Positions 35,809-48,608 of a DNA stretch of 64,000 nt are shown here, in pieces. Position 1 is the first letter of the stretch. Each line of letters starts with the position of its first letter. Source of the stretch: Eremophila alpestris peregrina (lineage: Eukaryota; Chordata; Aves; Passeriformes; Alaudidae); the NCBI GenBank assembly GCA_009792885.1, contig WMCF01000018.1, positions 6,880,112 to 6,944,111 of the forward strand. Reading direction: 5' to 3'. Position numbers and translations under genes: made by a program. A model generated the notes under the pieces. It was not told the origin of the DNA. It did not search any database and saw only the letters and a list, made by a program, of their open reading frames with translations.

Positions 35809-37871
35809 ACTATGCAGTAAAGATTTTGGGGTGAATATCTGAAACTGGTTTTTCTTTCCCTCCAATCTTGGTCATGCAAGAGCTGCACACTGGGGTGATG
35901 CTGCTTTTATTCAAAGCAGACTGCTAAGGCACTGTAAATACCTGGGCAGCTGGACAGGAATCAGCATTTCTCTTAGTCTGACAACACAGAAAGGACAGCA
36001 CAAGATTAGTTAGAGTCAGTGTTTGGTATCCTGAAACAGGTGCATTTTATGCTTGATTATCTCAGGGTTAGTGACAGAATATTCTGGGTTTGTAAAGCAG
36101 TTATCTTAAATAAAAAGTACTTTGCAATTGTTGAGTATTTTAATCTGTCTAATATTACTCTCTTTAATATTGATATGATGTTTAAAAATGCTTTATAATT
36201 GCCTGGCATTATTAAAAGTGTTTCTTGACCATTGGTGACCAGGCTTTTAGAGTGTCCTTTAACAATAAAATGTTTTCTTTTTCTCCCCTCCCCTTAAGAC
36301 TACTTCAAGAAAAATGATTGATTAATGGCAGTCCCTGTTAACTCCAGAATAAAATGTGTGCAGTGCTTGCTTTGCTAGTAAAAGATGAAAGGATATTTCT
36401 TTTTCTAATCTTACTCTGATTCCCTCTGTGATCTCAAAGCAAAGCCTTATAGTTAAGAAAAGGTTTTTTCTGCCTGAAATGGAAAAAGTTTAAAAGTATT
36501 TCTGTCTGGGATATATGTGATGCAATTAAGCACACTTCATTAAGTGCTCTCCATTCTATGATTGTAAGAGATGAATATGTTACTAAAAGAACAACTTAAT
36601 ACTTCAAGGCCTGCAACAAAATATTTTTCAAGTTATTTCTTTTATGCAGCAAATTTTCAGATTTAATTCTCTCCTAAGCCACAGCCATAGGAAGTCAAAG
36701 GCTGTTCCATGTGCAGTTCCAGCCCATGCACTTCACCTTTCAAGCAGGGCTACTCTTCATAGTATAAATGCAATTCTTTTCACTATGAGTTAAAAAAAAA
36801 CCTTAGAAACTTGCATAATACATATATTGTAAGTAAACTTTTATAAAATAGTGTCAATTTTTCATTTTCTTGAGACCCTGCTCTCTTCTCCTCTGTATAT
36901 TCTTGCATTCTAATTTATATAGTTTCTTGTTCCCCAGAAATTTTTCTTCAAAAATTCATTCATTATGTCTTTGTGTGTATTTTCCTTGTGTAGATAAGTA
37001 TTTAAGCATAGTTTTAAGGACATCACACCTGAAGTTTCTTCTTTCCTTTCATCAGATGTGCATGTACGGTGTTTATTGGGATGGATGGAGAATTAATGCA
37101 ACATTACTAATACAGATTTGTTTTTCCTTAAAAATTGCACAATTATATTTTTTTGGTGAAACACTGATTATATTGCCACTCAACAGCTGGCTAATCAGTA
37201 CCTTCCTCTGTAAGTATCTTATAGATTTTGGTGCCATATTGGAGCATCAGCCAACATGCAGAAAGGTCTCCACAGAGTCAGACCATTTCCTCTCAAAAAT
37301 TCTTCCTAGAGGTGATCACCTCTGCTGTTAAATGATAAATGCTTTGTGGTATTTTTCTGATCAAAACCAGCTTTTGGATCAGATGTGTCCAGAATCTCTT
37401 CTCCACCCATATTCTTGCAGAATATGATAAAGATAAATATTCTGAGTTTCTGTGTTGTCCCTCTGAGTTGCAGTTGTTACAACAGGAACTGAAGTTGTGT
37501 TGATATTGGGAATATAAAATGTGAAAATACATAGAATCTTCTGTGGATGCTGCATTCCAGCAATGCTCTGTGCTGTACTTGAGTGAATAGCAGTTTCAGT
37601 GCCTCCATTTTGCCATCTTCATAATAAGAATAGTATTTACAGAAGTGTTCTGAAGTTTAGTTAATGTCATTGAAATTCTTTCAGACGGGCACAAAATACA
37701 CACAGGAAACCACAAGAGGTATAAAAATGCATGCAAATGTAGCTAATGAACCAAAAGGAAGAGGGCTAAATGGTGTCTTAATAGGTTCTCTTTAAAAACC
37801 TATTTTGATAAGGAATATTATGCCATGTCTCCTGATTGTGAATCTTATATTTTTTAAATAATCTCTTCCAG

Positions 37872-37951
37872 TGTGCTGGGACCAGCTGTGACCTTCCGAG
37901 TGCACCCAAACCTCCAGAATATTTCAACTGCAGATGTTGCCAAAGAAGCAG
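37872..37951 (+). CDS. PTPRN2: PTPRN2 mature-ectodomain exon e
   Basis: This is an 80-base exon between ATCTCTTCCAG and GAAGCAG|GTGAGT. Its first base completes an Asn codon with AA from exon d, and it reads VLGPAVTFRVHPNLQNIST then ADVAKEA, ending in phase 1. VLGPAVTF and the following beta-strand are a hallmark of the phogrin mature ectodomain, and the N-I-S sequon (NLQNISTADV) sits where mammalian phogrin has N-V-T, a likely N-glycosylation site. The next exon should carry the rest of this domain and lead to the membrane segment; it is not seen before base 64000. Confidence 0.93.
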
Positions 37952-38984
37952 GTGAGTCCTTGTGCTCCTTTCCCAAAGTGTGAACACCCCTGTCTGTTCA
38001 GCAGTCAGTACCACTGCAGACAGCACAGACACATCCTGTTCTCCCAGAACACTGACATTTAAAGGGGAGAGACACTTGAGACGTGAGTGGCACGTGAAAA
38101 AATGAGGTTTAACATCTTTGAGTCCATTAAAACTGTTTGAGACTTCCTTGTTCGTCAAGAAAATTAAATAGGTGCTTGTAGTCGAGTTCCAGCATGGTGA
38201 AAAACTCTTTAGTGTTGTCAAAAACTCATGAAAACACATGAGCCATTTGTAAAGGGAGGTGTAATACTTTCACTTTTCTGATAGTTTTTTTTTCAGGGAG
38301 CAAAAATATTATTATACCTTAGCCTTAATTTCTGGAACAAAAAATGGTAGAAATATGGCTTTGTTGGTGTGCTGTTTAAAGAGTTTCAATGACAAGCTAA
38401 TCTTGGAAGTAGAGGTTGTGTTTCTAGAATTAAGCTGCTTCTGAATAAGTACCAGTGTTCTAAGGACTCCTATTGGCTCCTTTTCAGCTTGGCTATTGTA
38501 TTTTGGAATTTTTGACTGCAAGAAATAATTTCTGCAAGGTGTCTGAATTGATAACTGATTTACTTCCAAATCACACAATTGATAGGCTTTAAAAATCAGA
38601 AATAAACAAGTTACAATATTAGTTGAAAACAGAAACAAGAAATATTCATGTAAATAAGCACTGGGGGTCCCAAACTGTTCATTAACTTCTCCTTTTGCTT
38701 CACCATGGATGAATTCAGTTAATGGAAGGACTGGGGTACTTCCTGTGCCAGAACTTTCCTTTGCAGGACCCTTTGCCTTGGAGAAGGGTCTTGTTAATTG
38801 GTGATTAAAGAGTAGTAAGGGTTTATCACATCACAAAGCCCTAGATGTGCACTGTCAGAACTGAAAAGAAACACTGAATTTTGGGGCTCATGAATGAGTG
38901 TGGTTTTTTCCTGGAGAAAATTAATATGGCTCTTTTATAACAATGACCTCCCCTGTCTTGTGAACTTGTTTTATCTCTCTGAAA

Positions 38985-39990
38985 GGATCAGCAAACATGC
39001 TCCTGTTGGTAGAGCCTGCCTGGACTGCCAGAGGCTTTGGACAAGGTCTTCCCAGGAGTTTCTAAGGAAACAAATAGTTTCTTGGGATGTGGAATATGGA
39101 ACAGAAAAATGGTGACTCACTAATTGTTTAGGAGGCAAGAAACAGATTATGAATAAAGTGTTAGTTTTCTAAAAGGCTAGGACAGCAAAACAGGTGGAAG
39201 GATCTCTGCTGGGACTGTGATGTTCAATATAGTTATAAGGGAATTAGAAAAGAGAGTGAGCAGGATGGTGAGAAATCCTGCTAATACAGAATTATTCACA
39301 GTATTAAAGGTGCAAGTTGATCTTAGAAATGTATAAAGCTGAGTGAATGGACTCAAAATGGCAGATGAACTTCATTGTAAATTACTGGAAAAAAATCATA
39401 TGGAGAAAAAATAGCTTTGCATACAAGGTCTATGTAGTAAAGTAGTTAGTGTAGTAATTGGTAATTTGATGAAAATGACAGTTCAGTCTCCATTATCAGT
39501 TGAACAAGGAAAGTGTTTCTAAGAATTAGTTGGAAAAGTATAGAAAACAATAATATCATTTGTTCTTTCATAAATATGTCTTTTACCTATGCTTAAATAC
39601 CACATAGAGTACTGCTTCTCATACCTCAGAGAGATTTGAAATTCTGGTTGAAATGGAAAGAACCAGGGAAAGGCAGAGGTCATGACTGTAAATATGAAAT
39701 ATCTTGTATATAACAAGTGGTGCAGTAAGAAAGGAAGGTATTTTGGAAAAAAAAAATTAAAATATGAGTATGTTATGAGAAAGGTCTGTCAGTCCTGGAG
39801 TTGCAAAGTGAATGTGGACAGGATTGTATAATTGCTTTTGCAATGCAAGAACAGATGAAACTGGCAGAAGGCAGGTTTAAAATAAATCTGAGTGCAGTTT
39901 TTAGTTTTTCCAGTTGTGGATAATGAAGCTTACATGTGTTCAAAAATTTAGGGAAATTAATGGGATTGACATCCACTGAAATTTAGCAAG
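38985..39990 (+). mobile_element. Old, decayed CR1-type LINE relic, sense orientation
   Basis: This is a mosaic of blocks matching the older CR1 type familiar from turtles and crocodilians. The 'TGGACTGCCAGAGGCTTTGG ACAAGG' block encodes the reverse transcriptase LDFxKAFD region. It is followed by GGGACTGTGATGTTCAATATA, then ATGGCAGATGAACTTCATTG, CACATAGAGTACTGCTTCTC, and GGCAGGTTTAAAATAAATC. These come in the consensus order over about 1 kb, but each is interrupted by indels and stops. No open frame survives. Its divergence suggests insertion long before the younger CR1 fragment that follows at 40.2 kb. Confidence 0.75.
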
Positions 39991-40202
39991 GCTGTGGAAA
40001 CATTGTCAAGTCCAGGAGGTTCATGATTTGCCTTGGCCTGTTCCTCAAAAGCTACAGAGTGCTGTGACTCATTTATTTCAGCAAAACTCAAGATATAACA
40101 TTCTGTTTTTTCTTACCACTGGCATCAAAGTAATAGTTTTCAACTTCCTTAACTTAAATGCTGCTGACAAAGTCGGGAGATTCTGGGGACAAAATAATGC
40201 CA

Positions 40203-40457
40203 CCCCAGAGAAAGGGCAGCAGAGGAGTGAAGGATCTGGAGCATAAACCCTGTGAGGAGTGGCTGAGAGAGCTGGGGTTGTTCAGCCTGGAGAAAAGGAG
40301 GCTCAGGGGAGATCTTATCACCCTCTACAGCCACCTGAAAGGAGGGTGCAGTCAGCTGAGGGTCAGTCTCTTCTCCAAGAGAAATGACAGGATGAGGGAA
40401 AATGGCCCCAAGCTGTGCCATAGCAGGTTCAGGTTGGACTTCAGGAAAAATGTCACC
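40203..40457 (+). mobile_element. CR1 LINE fragment, 3' region without tail
   Basis: The sequence matches the sense CR1 3' region: CCTGTGAGGAGTGGCTGAGA, GAGCTGGGGTTGTTCAGCCT, GGAGAAAAGGAGGCTCAGGG, CTACAGCCACCTGAAAGGAG, CTCTTCTCCAAGAG and AATGGCCCCAAGCTGTGCCA. It breaks off after TTCAGGAAAAATGTCACC and lacks the terminal ATTCTATG repeats, so it is truncated at both ends. Open frames of 143 codons (+) and 136 codons (-) crossing it are chance frames in repeat DNA. Confidence 0.93.
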
Positions 40458-40507
40458 ATAATATTCTATGAATTTCTGAAGATTCACCAATTTAAATTCA
40501 TATTTTA

Positions 40508-40531
40508 TACAGCACATATATATATATCTAC
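40508..40531 (+). repeat. AT microsatellite
   Basis: A short ACACATATATATATATCT-type dinucleotide run. Confidence 0.7.
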
Positions 40532-40707
40532 TCTTTATCACATTAATATCCCTAGGCATTTTCTAACTTCTGTTTGCTTAGTGAAATAAAAGTTTCAGGT
40601 TTTGATGGCTGCAGAAAGAGGTTTATAGGAGTCTTACATAAGCTCCTCTTGGTATTTCAGTGTGGCCATAGTGTTGTCATAACTAAACTTTGTGTTTGCC
40701 CTTTACC

Positions 40708-40747
40708 AAAAAAAAAAAAAAAAAACAAAACCAAAAAAACAAAAAAC
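40708..40747 (+). repeat. A-rich tract with C interruptions
   Basis: Eighteen A bases are followed by CAAAACCAAAAAAACAAAAAACCC. It has the same A/C style as the tracts at 12.9 and 21.1 kb. No retrocopy could be recognised upstream of it. Confidence 0.8.
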
Positions 40748-43700
40748 CCTCACATTTCTATCCATCAAATATTTTAAATTTTAAAAGTATTTTTCCTTTG
40801 TAACTCATGAAGTGTCAGTGCTTGTCAATGTACTCGCTAATCAGTTCATTTATTTTAAGCAAACTTTTTGCTTCCAGATCTCTGAGCCAAAAATAAATTA
40901 TCTTTAAAAATCAACAGCAATATATACTTACATAAGAGGTTTTTGCAGTACTCAATTTGCCAAGGGAAGCCAAAGGAGAATAAATCAATGCCTATTTCCA
41001 AGGCAGGCACAGGTAAATGCATAATTCCATGCTGTACTGCTGTTAGGTAACTTGACATCCCTCCTGGAGCTCAGAAAGCAGATCTTGTTTACAGAACATG
41101 AATAGACCAAATGGACAGAAGAATTTCACAGTCTGTCACATCCTTAGGAATGAAGAGAATTAGGAAATTGAGGTAATCAGGTGCCATAATAATTATAAGA
41201 ATGTGAATTACTCATATTTGCAAAAAGGAATCTATTTGTGCAGGTGTTGTGTATGTGCAAGTCTCACTGATAGCCACAGGAACAGTCTCTGTGCTGCAGT
41301 TTGCTCTTATTATTCATGTGGCATATATTTTTGTAACCAAAATGGATACACTTCATATCTTCCTAGCACTATTTAAAGTTGAAATATAGAGAACTATATT
41401 TAAAGTTTTCCATCCTCCTCTGTGGTGGTTGAAAAATGTGCAGGTTAGAGAAGACATGGGATTATTTAGCATCTATGCAAGGAGGTGAATGACTTAAAAT
41501 ATCCACTAAAAAAACAGGGATGTGGAAGTATGATAATAAAACTGGTTTCCTCTGTTGTCTTGGAGTTTGAGGTTCATTCTTCTTGGTGCACACATGACCT
41601 GTCTTGAGGCAAAATAAGCTCTCTAAAATCCTTTAGAGACATTCTTGGTGATAAAACTTTTTTTTTTTTCCCCAGTAATTCACGGTTCCAATTCTGTGTA
41701 AATGCTTTGATTACTTTTGGTTGGGTTTGTTGGTTTTTTTTTTTCAGTTTCTAGGGCTACATAATTATATGGGGAAGCTGACAAGAGAGTAATTTAAAAT
41801 TGTGAATAGCTTGCTTTCTCACATTAACGATACCTTTATTTGTTCTAGAGCAAAGACACCCTACATTCTGCCAGCTTCACACACTCTGACATTCAAATGA
41901 TAGAATACATCTTTCATCAGGTAGCTGTCCTCTGGCCTCTTTCTGTTTAATAAAGTCAGGTTCAGTGGTGCAGTGTAATTTCATCTCAGTGTTTTGAAGG
42001 AATAAACTTTCTCAAGACATAGGTGACCTGCTCTAGGGGTAATTACAGCTGCCACGACATCATTTAGACAAACAAATGTGTATTTCTTTTCATTTTAAAG
42101 GTCAGGAGAAACCTAGCAGAGAACAATTATCAGTGAGATAACTCTATAGAAAATTGTAATGTATTTGATATAGAAATGAGGAAGGAAATTGCTTTATATG
42201 TAGTCCAGCTTTTTTTTTTGTTGGGGCTTTTTTTACTTTTCTGTTTGCCCTGTTGGTGAAATTCACGTTTTTACACTGTGGATGATCTGAAAGGGACTAT
42301 TATCCTGACTTTGTTGAATCATACAAACTTCTTGTCTAAAAATCATTTTTCTGTGAGTGATTTAATTCTGAAAATGAAATTGCATAATTAATTCTCCTGG
42401 AACACAAAAATGCAAAAATAATATATTGTTATTCAAATTTTACTGTATTATGCAACATAACGAGCTAATTTGTATAAAGACACTGCCTCAAAGTTATTGG
42501 ATCAAAAAACATATAGAATTTCTCAGCAGTTTTAAATGACTGCAAATTATTAAATCTGTCATCCTACAGATTTTGAGATTTAACATCTACAAATTTTGGT
42601 CATGTCCCAGCTGAGCTGAAACATCTGTGACAAAAAATACGCAATAGAACTTTCTGACATTGAACAGTGAATATTTTTGTTCAGTCTGGCAGCTCTAAAC
42701 AGACAAAACATCATCCTTAGCTTTTAGCATTAAACAGTCCTTTTGAATGAAAGGAATACTCCAAACCCCTTAGAGTTAATTCACCCTGTGTAGTGTTTTC
42801 AGCTGCTGGTTTGGGGTGGTCCAAGATGTCATAGTTCTGCTCTTAATTAGGATGACTAAATGGCCAAGCTCTTTGTGAGCCTGGATCCAGTTGATGAAGT
42901 AAGTATTTATGCCTTATTCTGCCTCCAATGTCCTGCTTCTTTTGCTGACATCATGAAATTTGGCAACATTTTTTTTTGTTCTGGTTTGCTAATAACATCC
43001 ACCTTGTTTTTCATGGTGCCTGTCAGTGCAGGAGGTATGAATTCTGTGTAATCAAATGGAGGAAACTTCAATTTCCAAAAATCAAAATCATTGTAGCCAG
43101 CCTTGGTTTTCTTGTTGACTTTTTGGTGTAAGCTTTGCAAGTCTTGTGAGAAGTCTCAGCAAGAGGGACTCTGCTGCTCCAGGCACCAACCTGTCCACAC
43201 TGGCAGTGTCTTGGTTCCAACTATGAGCAGTGATGGTTGTTTTGAAAGTAGTCATTGGTCAGTCACTGTCAGATCACAATTCAGCTGTGATTAAATAACA
43301 GAATAAGTTTAAAGTCTTCATTCCCTCTACCTAGATTTTTGTAGACCATGCAATTAAATACCTTGCTGCTCTCTGAGATGGTAACAAAGAATGAATCTGT
43401 CAACAATTTGAAGTTTATCTTTGAGGAGAACTGACAGCTTCTGTGTCAGGAACTTTGAACAACGTAGCCAGGGGCCTGTGAGGTTCATCTGCTTTCACTT
43501 GCCATGTCTCTGGTTTAAGCAGGATTACAATTCTTCAGTCTATAATGTGAAACATAAAGATTAGACAGGTCTTTTTCTGTTCCCAACTCTCTTAAGTCTT
43601 TTGGTGCAAATCCTGGTAATTGTCCTTTGTCCTTTGTCACCTCCTGAGCCCTCTGTAGTGGATCGATTTCCTCTCACCTACTGTATCATCAAATATCTCT

Positions 43701-46700
43701 GAATTATTTTCCTAAAATCCTGCCATTGCTGAATAAAGGATGTCATTATGGTTTTGAAGCTTATTCAGAAACTGAACTCTCTCCTGCAGTACCAAATGTC
43801 TGATACAATGAGTAATGAGATTTTAAGGTGGCATTTCGTTCCCACCTTCATCTTCTGTTGAAAAACAGAACGAGTGAGAAGTACTACCATTCAGAAAATG
43901 TGTCTCAGTCCTGAAGAATAACAAGTACCTCTGGTTATGACTCTTCTCCATGGCCTGCCTTCTAATTATGCTGTTCATTGCTGTGATTAGCAAGGATGGA
44001 ATTCATTTTAACATACACCCCTATCCTCTAAGAATAACTGTGAGATATCTAATTTTAGAGAGAAATACTTCTTGTCTTTAAAACTACTTTCTGTTTTAAA
44101 AGAAAATTGCAGAGCTTTCTTCTGTTCAACTTATAAAGTGATTTCATCTATTCCAGCACAAACCCATAAATCCAGCTGCTTAACTATTGGGAATTGTAAA
44201 GCTACTTAATAATTTTGTAGAATTGGGGAGGAAAACAAAAACACCTAAGTAGCATTATGTATTTAAAAGTCTTTAATTTAAAGCAATGATAGTTTATGTC
44301 GTTGCATTCTAATGCCTCTTATTTATACCCATTGAAGAGTTAATTAAACTAAAATAAGGAGAAACACACCATTGGTGTAGAATAGATATTAGAATATTGT
44401 AGAATACAATAATTAATACCTGAACAACAAAGTTATACCAAAGGTTCAATGGAAATAGCAGAATTGAAGCTTAGATTGAAACTCATGTGTTTCTGTTAGG
44501 TTTGGAGTTTTTTCTGAAATCTAAAAGCAGGCCTTTGGAGACTGGTAAAAATAAGTCTTCTATTTGAGTAATTTATGTTGTGGTTTAGAGGTTAATAGAG
44601 ATTTTAAAGCTGAATTTTTTAAAGAGCCCTCTGGTAATATATCTAAATGCATTTTAATAGTGAGGGTGGGTTGCAGCTGTCTAAATGTTAGCCATTTATT
44701 CAAAAATAGCTGCCTAGATTGCCTCTACGTTCAGAGAGAAAAGATGGATTATGTGAAGTGACATTTATCAAAGGTGGCTGAAATTTTGAGAGAGAAATCA
44801 TCACTAACATGCACAGAATCACTGAGACATTGCTGATGATAGAGCTGCCACACACAGATCCTGCATGTAAATCTGGGGAGACTGGTGGAAGTCAGGATGG
44901 TAGAATTTAGTACACTGGAAAGCTTCTTCCTGTAATTGCTGCTTGGTAACATACTCAAAAATATATATTTTTTTATTTAAAATTTTCTGGTGCAAATCCT
45001 AATTCATTCTACATAAGTCTCCTTTATTCACATTGTCCTTTGCTAACATACTTAAAGCTCTTTAAGAATTCAAAATTAATTTAAGACACGTAAAAATATA
45101 AAAATTTAAATTTTGATAAATATTATCATGTGTGATGCTATTAAATAACCAAATTCCTGCAGTTGGCTTCTTCACACCTACAGAGCTGATAATCCAGGAT
45201 GAAACTGCTCTGCAGTTGGAGTGTAAAGTGCTTCTCTTTCAAGTTAAAAAAATCTCCTAATACATTTCTGGCTATGGAAGTGAAAACTCTTTTTCCATTT
45301 AAACTTGCTGCAGATTTCCATGCACAGATGTTTTAAAGTGGCCTGTACATTTTATGTGTAGGAAGGTTTTCAGTTGTTGCAAATCCACAAATAGCTGCTC
45401 TAAAATCCATGGCACTGAGAGTCTGTGACTGAAACAAAGCACTTTTATTTTTTGTATAGCAGCAGTACTTGGGGTCCCACTGTGGGCATGGCATCAAAAA
45501 GTCCCCACACTAAAATATTTGAGAGCCAGCTTTATTTCTGACTTAAAGCAAGCAGAAATCCCCAGACCTGAGACAACTGCTTAATGTTGTATTTCACCAT
45601 ATTATTTAGCCAAATTTCTTCTATTTCACATCTTTATGAGAAGCAGCACATTTTCCAGGAAAATTGAAGTACATATGGAATATGACATATACAGCAATAA
45701 TTACAATTCCAGACACCTCTAAATGTTATAGTCCTTTAATAAAGTTCTATGCAGTTTTGTGCAGTAAACTTAAGATGCTCTCTCTGTTTACAGCAGATCC
45801 CAAGCATGTTAAAAGAAATTATTAAAAAAAATTAATAATTAAAATGTTAAAAAAAATAGTTATAAGAAATCTGGTAATGCAAGTAAACACCAGGCAGCTT
45901 TTATATAAAGAATATTTGGGCTATGTATTATTTTGGATGATTATGTAACTTTCTAGGTAAGCATAAAGAAGGGAATTGAAGAAACCCTGATTTAGGTCAG
46001 ATAGCACTGTAACCTCATCTTTACCTTGAAAAGAGCAGTCAGTACCTTTTTTTCCACCTATTAGACAGATTGATTATAACTCCTCAAAATGTGGAACAAC
46101 AAGATTAACCTAACGATTTTAAACTGTGCATGCAAATAAACACTGGGCACCATGTGGAACAGGGATAATGTGGAACAGATAGTGTTCTATTTTAGTTGGT
46201 ACAAACAGGAAAATAATCTCTATCTGATGTAACTAAATATCCTATTTTTAATATGTGAAATTGGATGATTAGCAGTCTTGTGATTCGAGCTGATAGCTTT
46301 CGTATCAGCCAAAGGATAAAAATTGTGCGTGAGAGCGGTGCCACTTCGGGAGTCTATGAAAAATAATTGTTATTTAAAGCACAAGAGAGAAACCAGAAAA
46401 TCAATATACTCATCTGAGAATCAGGCTGTTGTCCCTTTTACCTGGAGGAAAGTAATAAGAGGAAAAGGCCCTTCTCCAGAAGTGTGGTGTTTGGGTAACA
46501 GTGTGTAAGGACTGCTGCCCTGAACCACGGAGCAATTTATTCTCTGGGTAGAACACGATTTACAGGTTGACATCTTGGGAAGGAGGCACAAATGTGGCCC
46601 TGGATGAAAGGGCAGCTGGGGGGTTTCTGGCTGAGAAAAGGCTTAGTTAGAAGGTCCAGGGGATTCACATATCATCTGTCTTGAAAATAGGCACTTGCAT

Positions 46701-48226
46701 GACCTTCTGCTGCTGATAGCTCATGGAGGGATGTATCTGAGAGGGGAAGTAATGAGCTCTTGATAGTGGGACTAGGAATTATTTGAGAGCTTTGGGAGAG
46801 TTTTTGAAGATAAGAGGAATTTTTTGGCAGTGCTCACAAGGGCACACTTGTCAGCAGTGCTCAGACCTGTCTGTTAACATTGCCTTCATTTTAAGCAGTC
46901 TTTTTCCTGTGGACTGAAGGCTGCTTCAGCAGCTGCTGCTCCTGCCTGATGCTGGGCACAGTTGTTAGGGATTGTTGGGACCATAAGGCAAGGGACTTGA
47001 TTTGCATGAATTGTTTGTTTTCTGGACTATCTATGGCCAAAGAAGGGTTTTTTTTTCCCCCTGAGTTTTCTTGAACTCCACATACCCATTCTGACGTGCA
47101 AGATAATAAGATTGAGTTGGATTAATCACGTTTGATCTTGTTCTGATTGAGGATGATGTTTTCCATTGTCTAATAAAAGTTGTTTGCAGGATTTGGAGAT
47201 TATTGGCCATTGTGATAATCTGCAAATACTTAAATCTTTCTATCCTTACCTAGTCCTCAGGAAAATGTTAAATCCCTTTGTTATGTTTAAAATATATTTT
47301 CCATAAATTTGTACCTTCCAGATTAAGAGAAACTGCATGACTTTATGTTGGCTGAAGTCAAAAGACATCTCTAGATTTAATTTAGCCACAGATTTTTCAA
47401 ATGGTGCCTGTGAATTCTCTGCAGCTCAGTTGTTTTACTTGTAAATCTGAATTACAGTAAAAGGTTTTTTATGAAAAAAGAAATTGAGCTATAATGTATA
47501 AGTTAATTCAGAGGATAGACAGTACTATCACCGTAGTATAATTATGATCATTTGTCTCTGTGCTGTTTCTGCTGCTTTTAAATATATTTTTTCCTGGTTG
47601 CATCAGTGCAACAGAATCACGATGACAGCAGTCATAAAATTGTTTTGGTTGAAAGATCCATCCAGTGGGTTATTTAGATTGTCCCCCAGAACTGAGATGG
47701 GATTGGCTGGCAGGAGATCATTTAGAAAATATTTGATGGTCTGTTGAAAAAAAAAACCAACAACAACAAAAAGACAGATGAAAAAAAAATGTATATGCCA
47801 AAAATCCAGAGGGTGCCTCTTGGCAAAGTTTTATAGACATTTTAGATCAGTAACAAGAAAAGGTAGGTAGCTACACCCCATTACTCCTTCCTAAACAGCC
47901 AGGTAATTACTTTTGGCATTTTGACAAGTGTTTGCTGGAGTGAAGGTCAAAGCTGTCAGCAGAGAAGATCTATGCTAATCTGCTCAGCTGGAGAAGTCTC
48001 AGGTAGCTAATGTTTTGTAATTAGAAGTTGTGGAAACCAGTTTTCAGTGTAGTTTTGCTCTGAGCATAAGTGAACTAATAATGCAGAGTAATTTCATTTA
48101 TCATAGTTCACAAAAATTAGCTAAATGGGTGCTTAGGAGTAAATATCCAATATGAAATTGGAGAAGTATGGGAAATCTGTGATACAGAGTAAATGTATGT
48201 TTTTATGCATCTATATGTAGGTGTCA

Positions 48227-48256
48227 TATTATTTATATATTTATATTTATATATAC
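48227..48256 (+). repeat. AT-rich tandem (ATTTAT-like)
   Basis: TATTATTTATATATTTATATTTATATATACA: an imperfect TATTTA/TA repeat, about 100 bases before the AAAGG array. Confidence 0.7.
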
Positions 48257-48350
48257 ATCATACATGTTTATTAGATATGTGTGTATTTGGTTATACATGT
48301 ACACAGAGATTAGTAACAATACTTTTAATTTGGATTGAAAAATATTAATG

Positions 48351-48608
48351 AAAAGAGAAAGGGAAAGGGAAAAGAAAGGGAAGGGAAAGGGAAGGGAAGG
48401 GAAGGAAAGGAAAGGAAAGGAAAGGAAAGGAAAGGAAAGGAAAGGAAAGGAAAGGAAAGGAAAGGAAAGGAAAGGAAANNNNNNNNNNNNNNNNNNNNNN
48501 NNNNNNNNNNNNNAAAGGAAAGGAAAGGAAAGGAAAGGAAAGGAAAGGAAAGGAAAGGAAAGGAAAGGAAAGGAAAGGAAAGGAAAGGAAAGGAAAGGAA
48601 AGGAAAGG
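48351..48608 (+). repeat. Pentanucleotide (AAAGG)n array with an assembly gap
   Basis: The + strand is purine-only for the whole tract. The left 60 bases are mixed AAAGGG, AAGGG, GAAAAG and AAAGG variants; from about 48411 the array is pure AAAGG. A run of 35 N (48479-48513) interrupts it, after which pure AAAGG resumes to 48608. The true length is unknown. Long open frames across it on both strands (KGKER repeats on +, FPFLS repeats on -) are spurious. Confidence 0.97.
48479..48513. other. Assembly gap of 35 N
   Basis: The gap falls inside the AAAGG array. The left flank ends on a full GGAAA unit while the right flank starts AAAGG, so a 35-base (seven-unit) filling would not keep the phase. 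The gap size is therefore an estimate and not a measured length, unless an indel lies inside. Confidence 0.97.

Larger units (their letters stand above)
22676..37871 (+). other. PTPRN2: PTPRN2 intron between exons d and e (about 15 kb)
   Basis: This GT...AG intron of 15,196 bases opens GTATGT and closes AAATAATCTCTTCCAG. It is strikingly poor in recognisable young repeats: apart from a probable MIR-like relic near 29.9 kb and short homopolymers I can name nothing. Long AT-rich blocks with many TAAT, ATTA and ATTTGCAT words, notably 25640-25815 and 31185-31625, look more like slowly evolving non-coding DNA than decayed repeats. No credible second gene. Confidence 0.8.

Noticed and set aside
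36870..37331. 153-codon open frame on +
   Set aside because: Rich in F, L, S and C as expected from T-rich intron DNA; no family resemblance and no splice or promoter context.
37778..38239. 153-codon open frame on - covering exon e
   Set aside because: It is the antisense shadow of exon e and its flanks; the sense strand carries the phogrin match and the splice sites.
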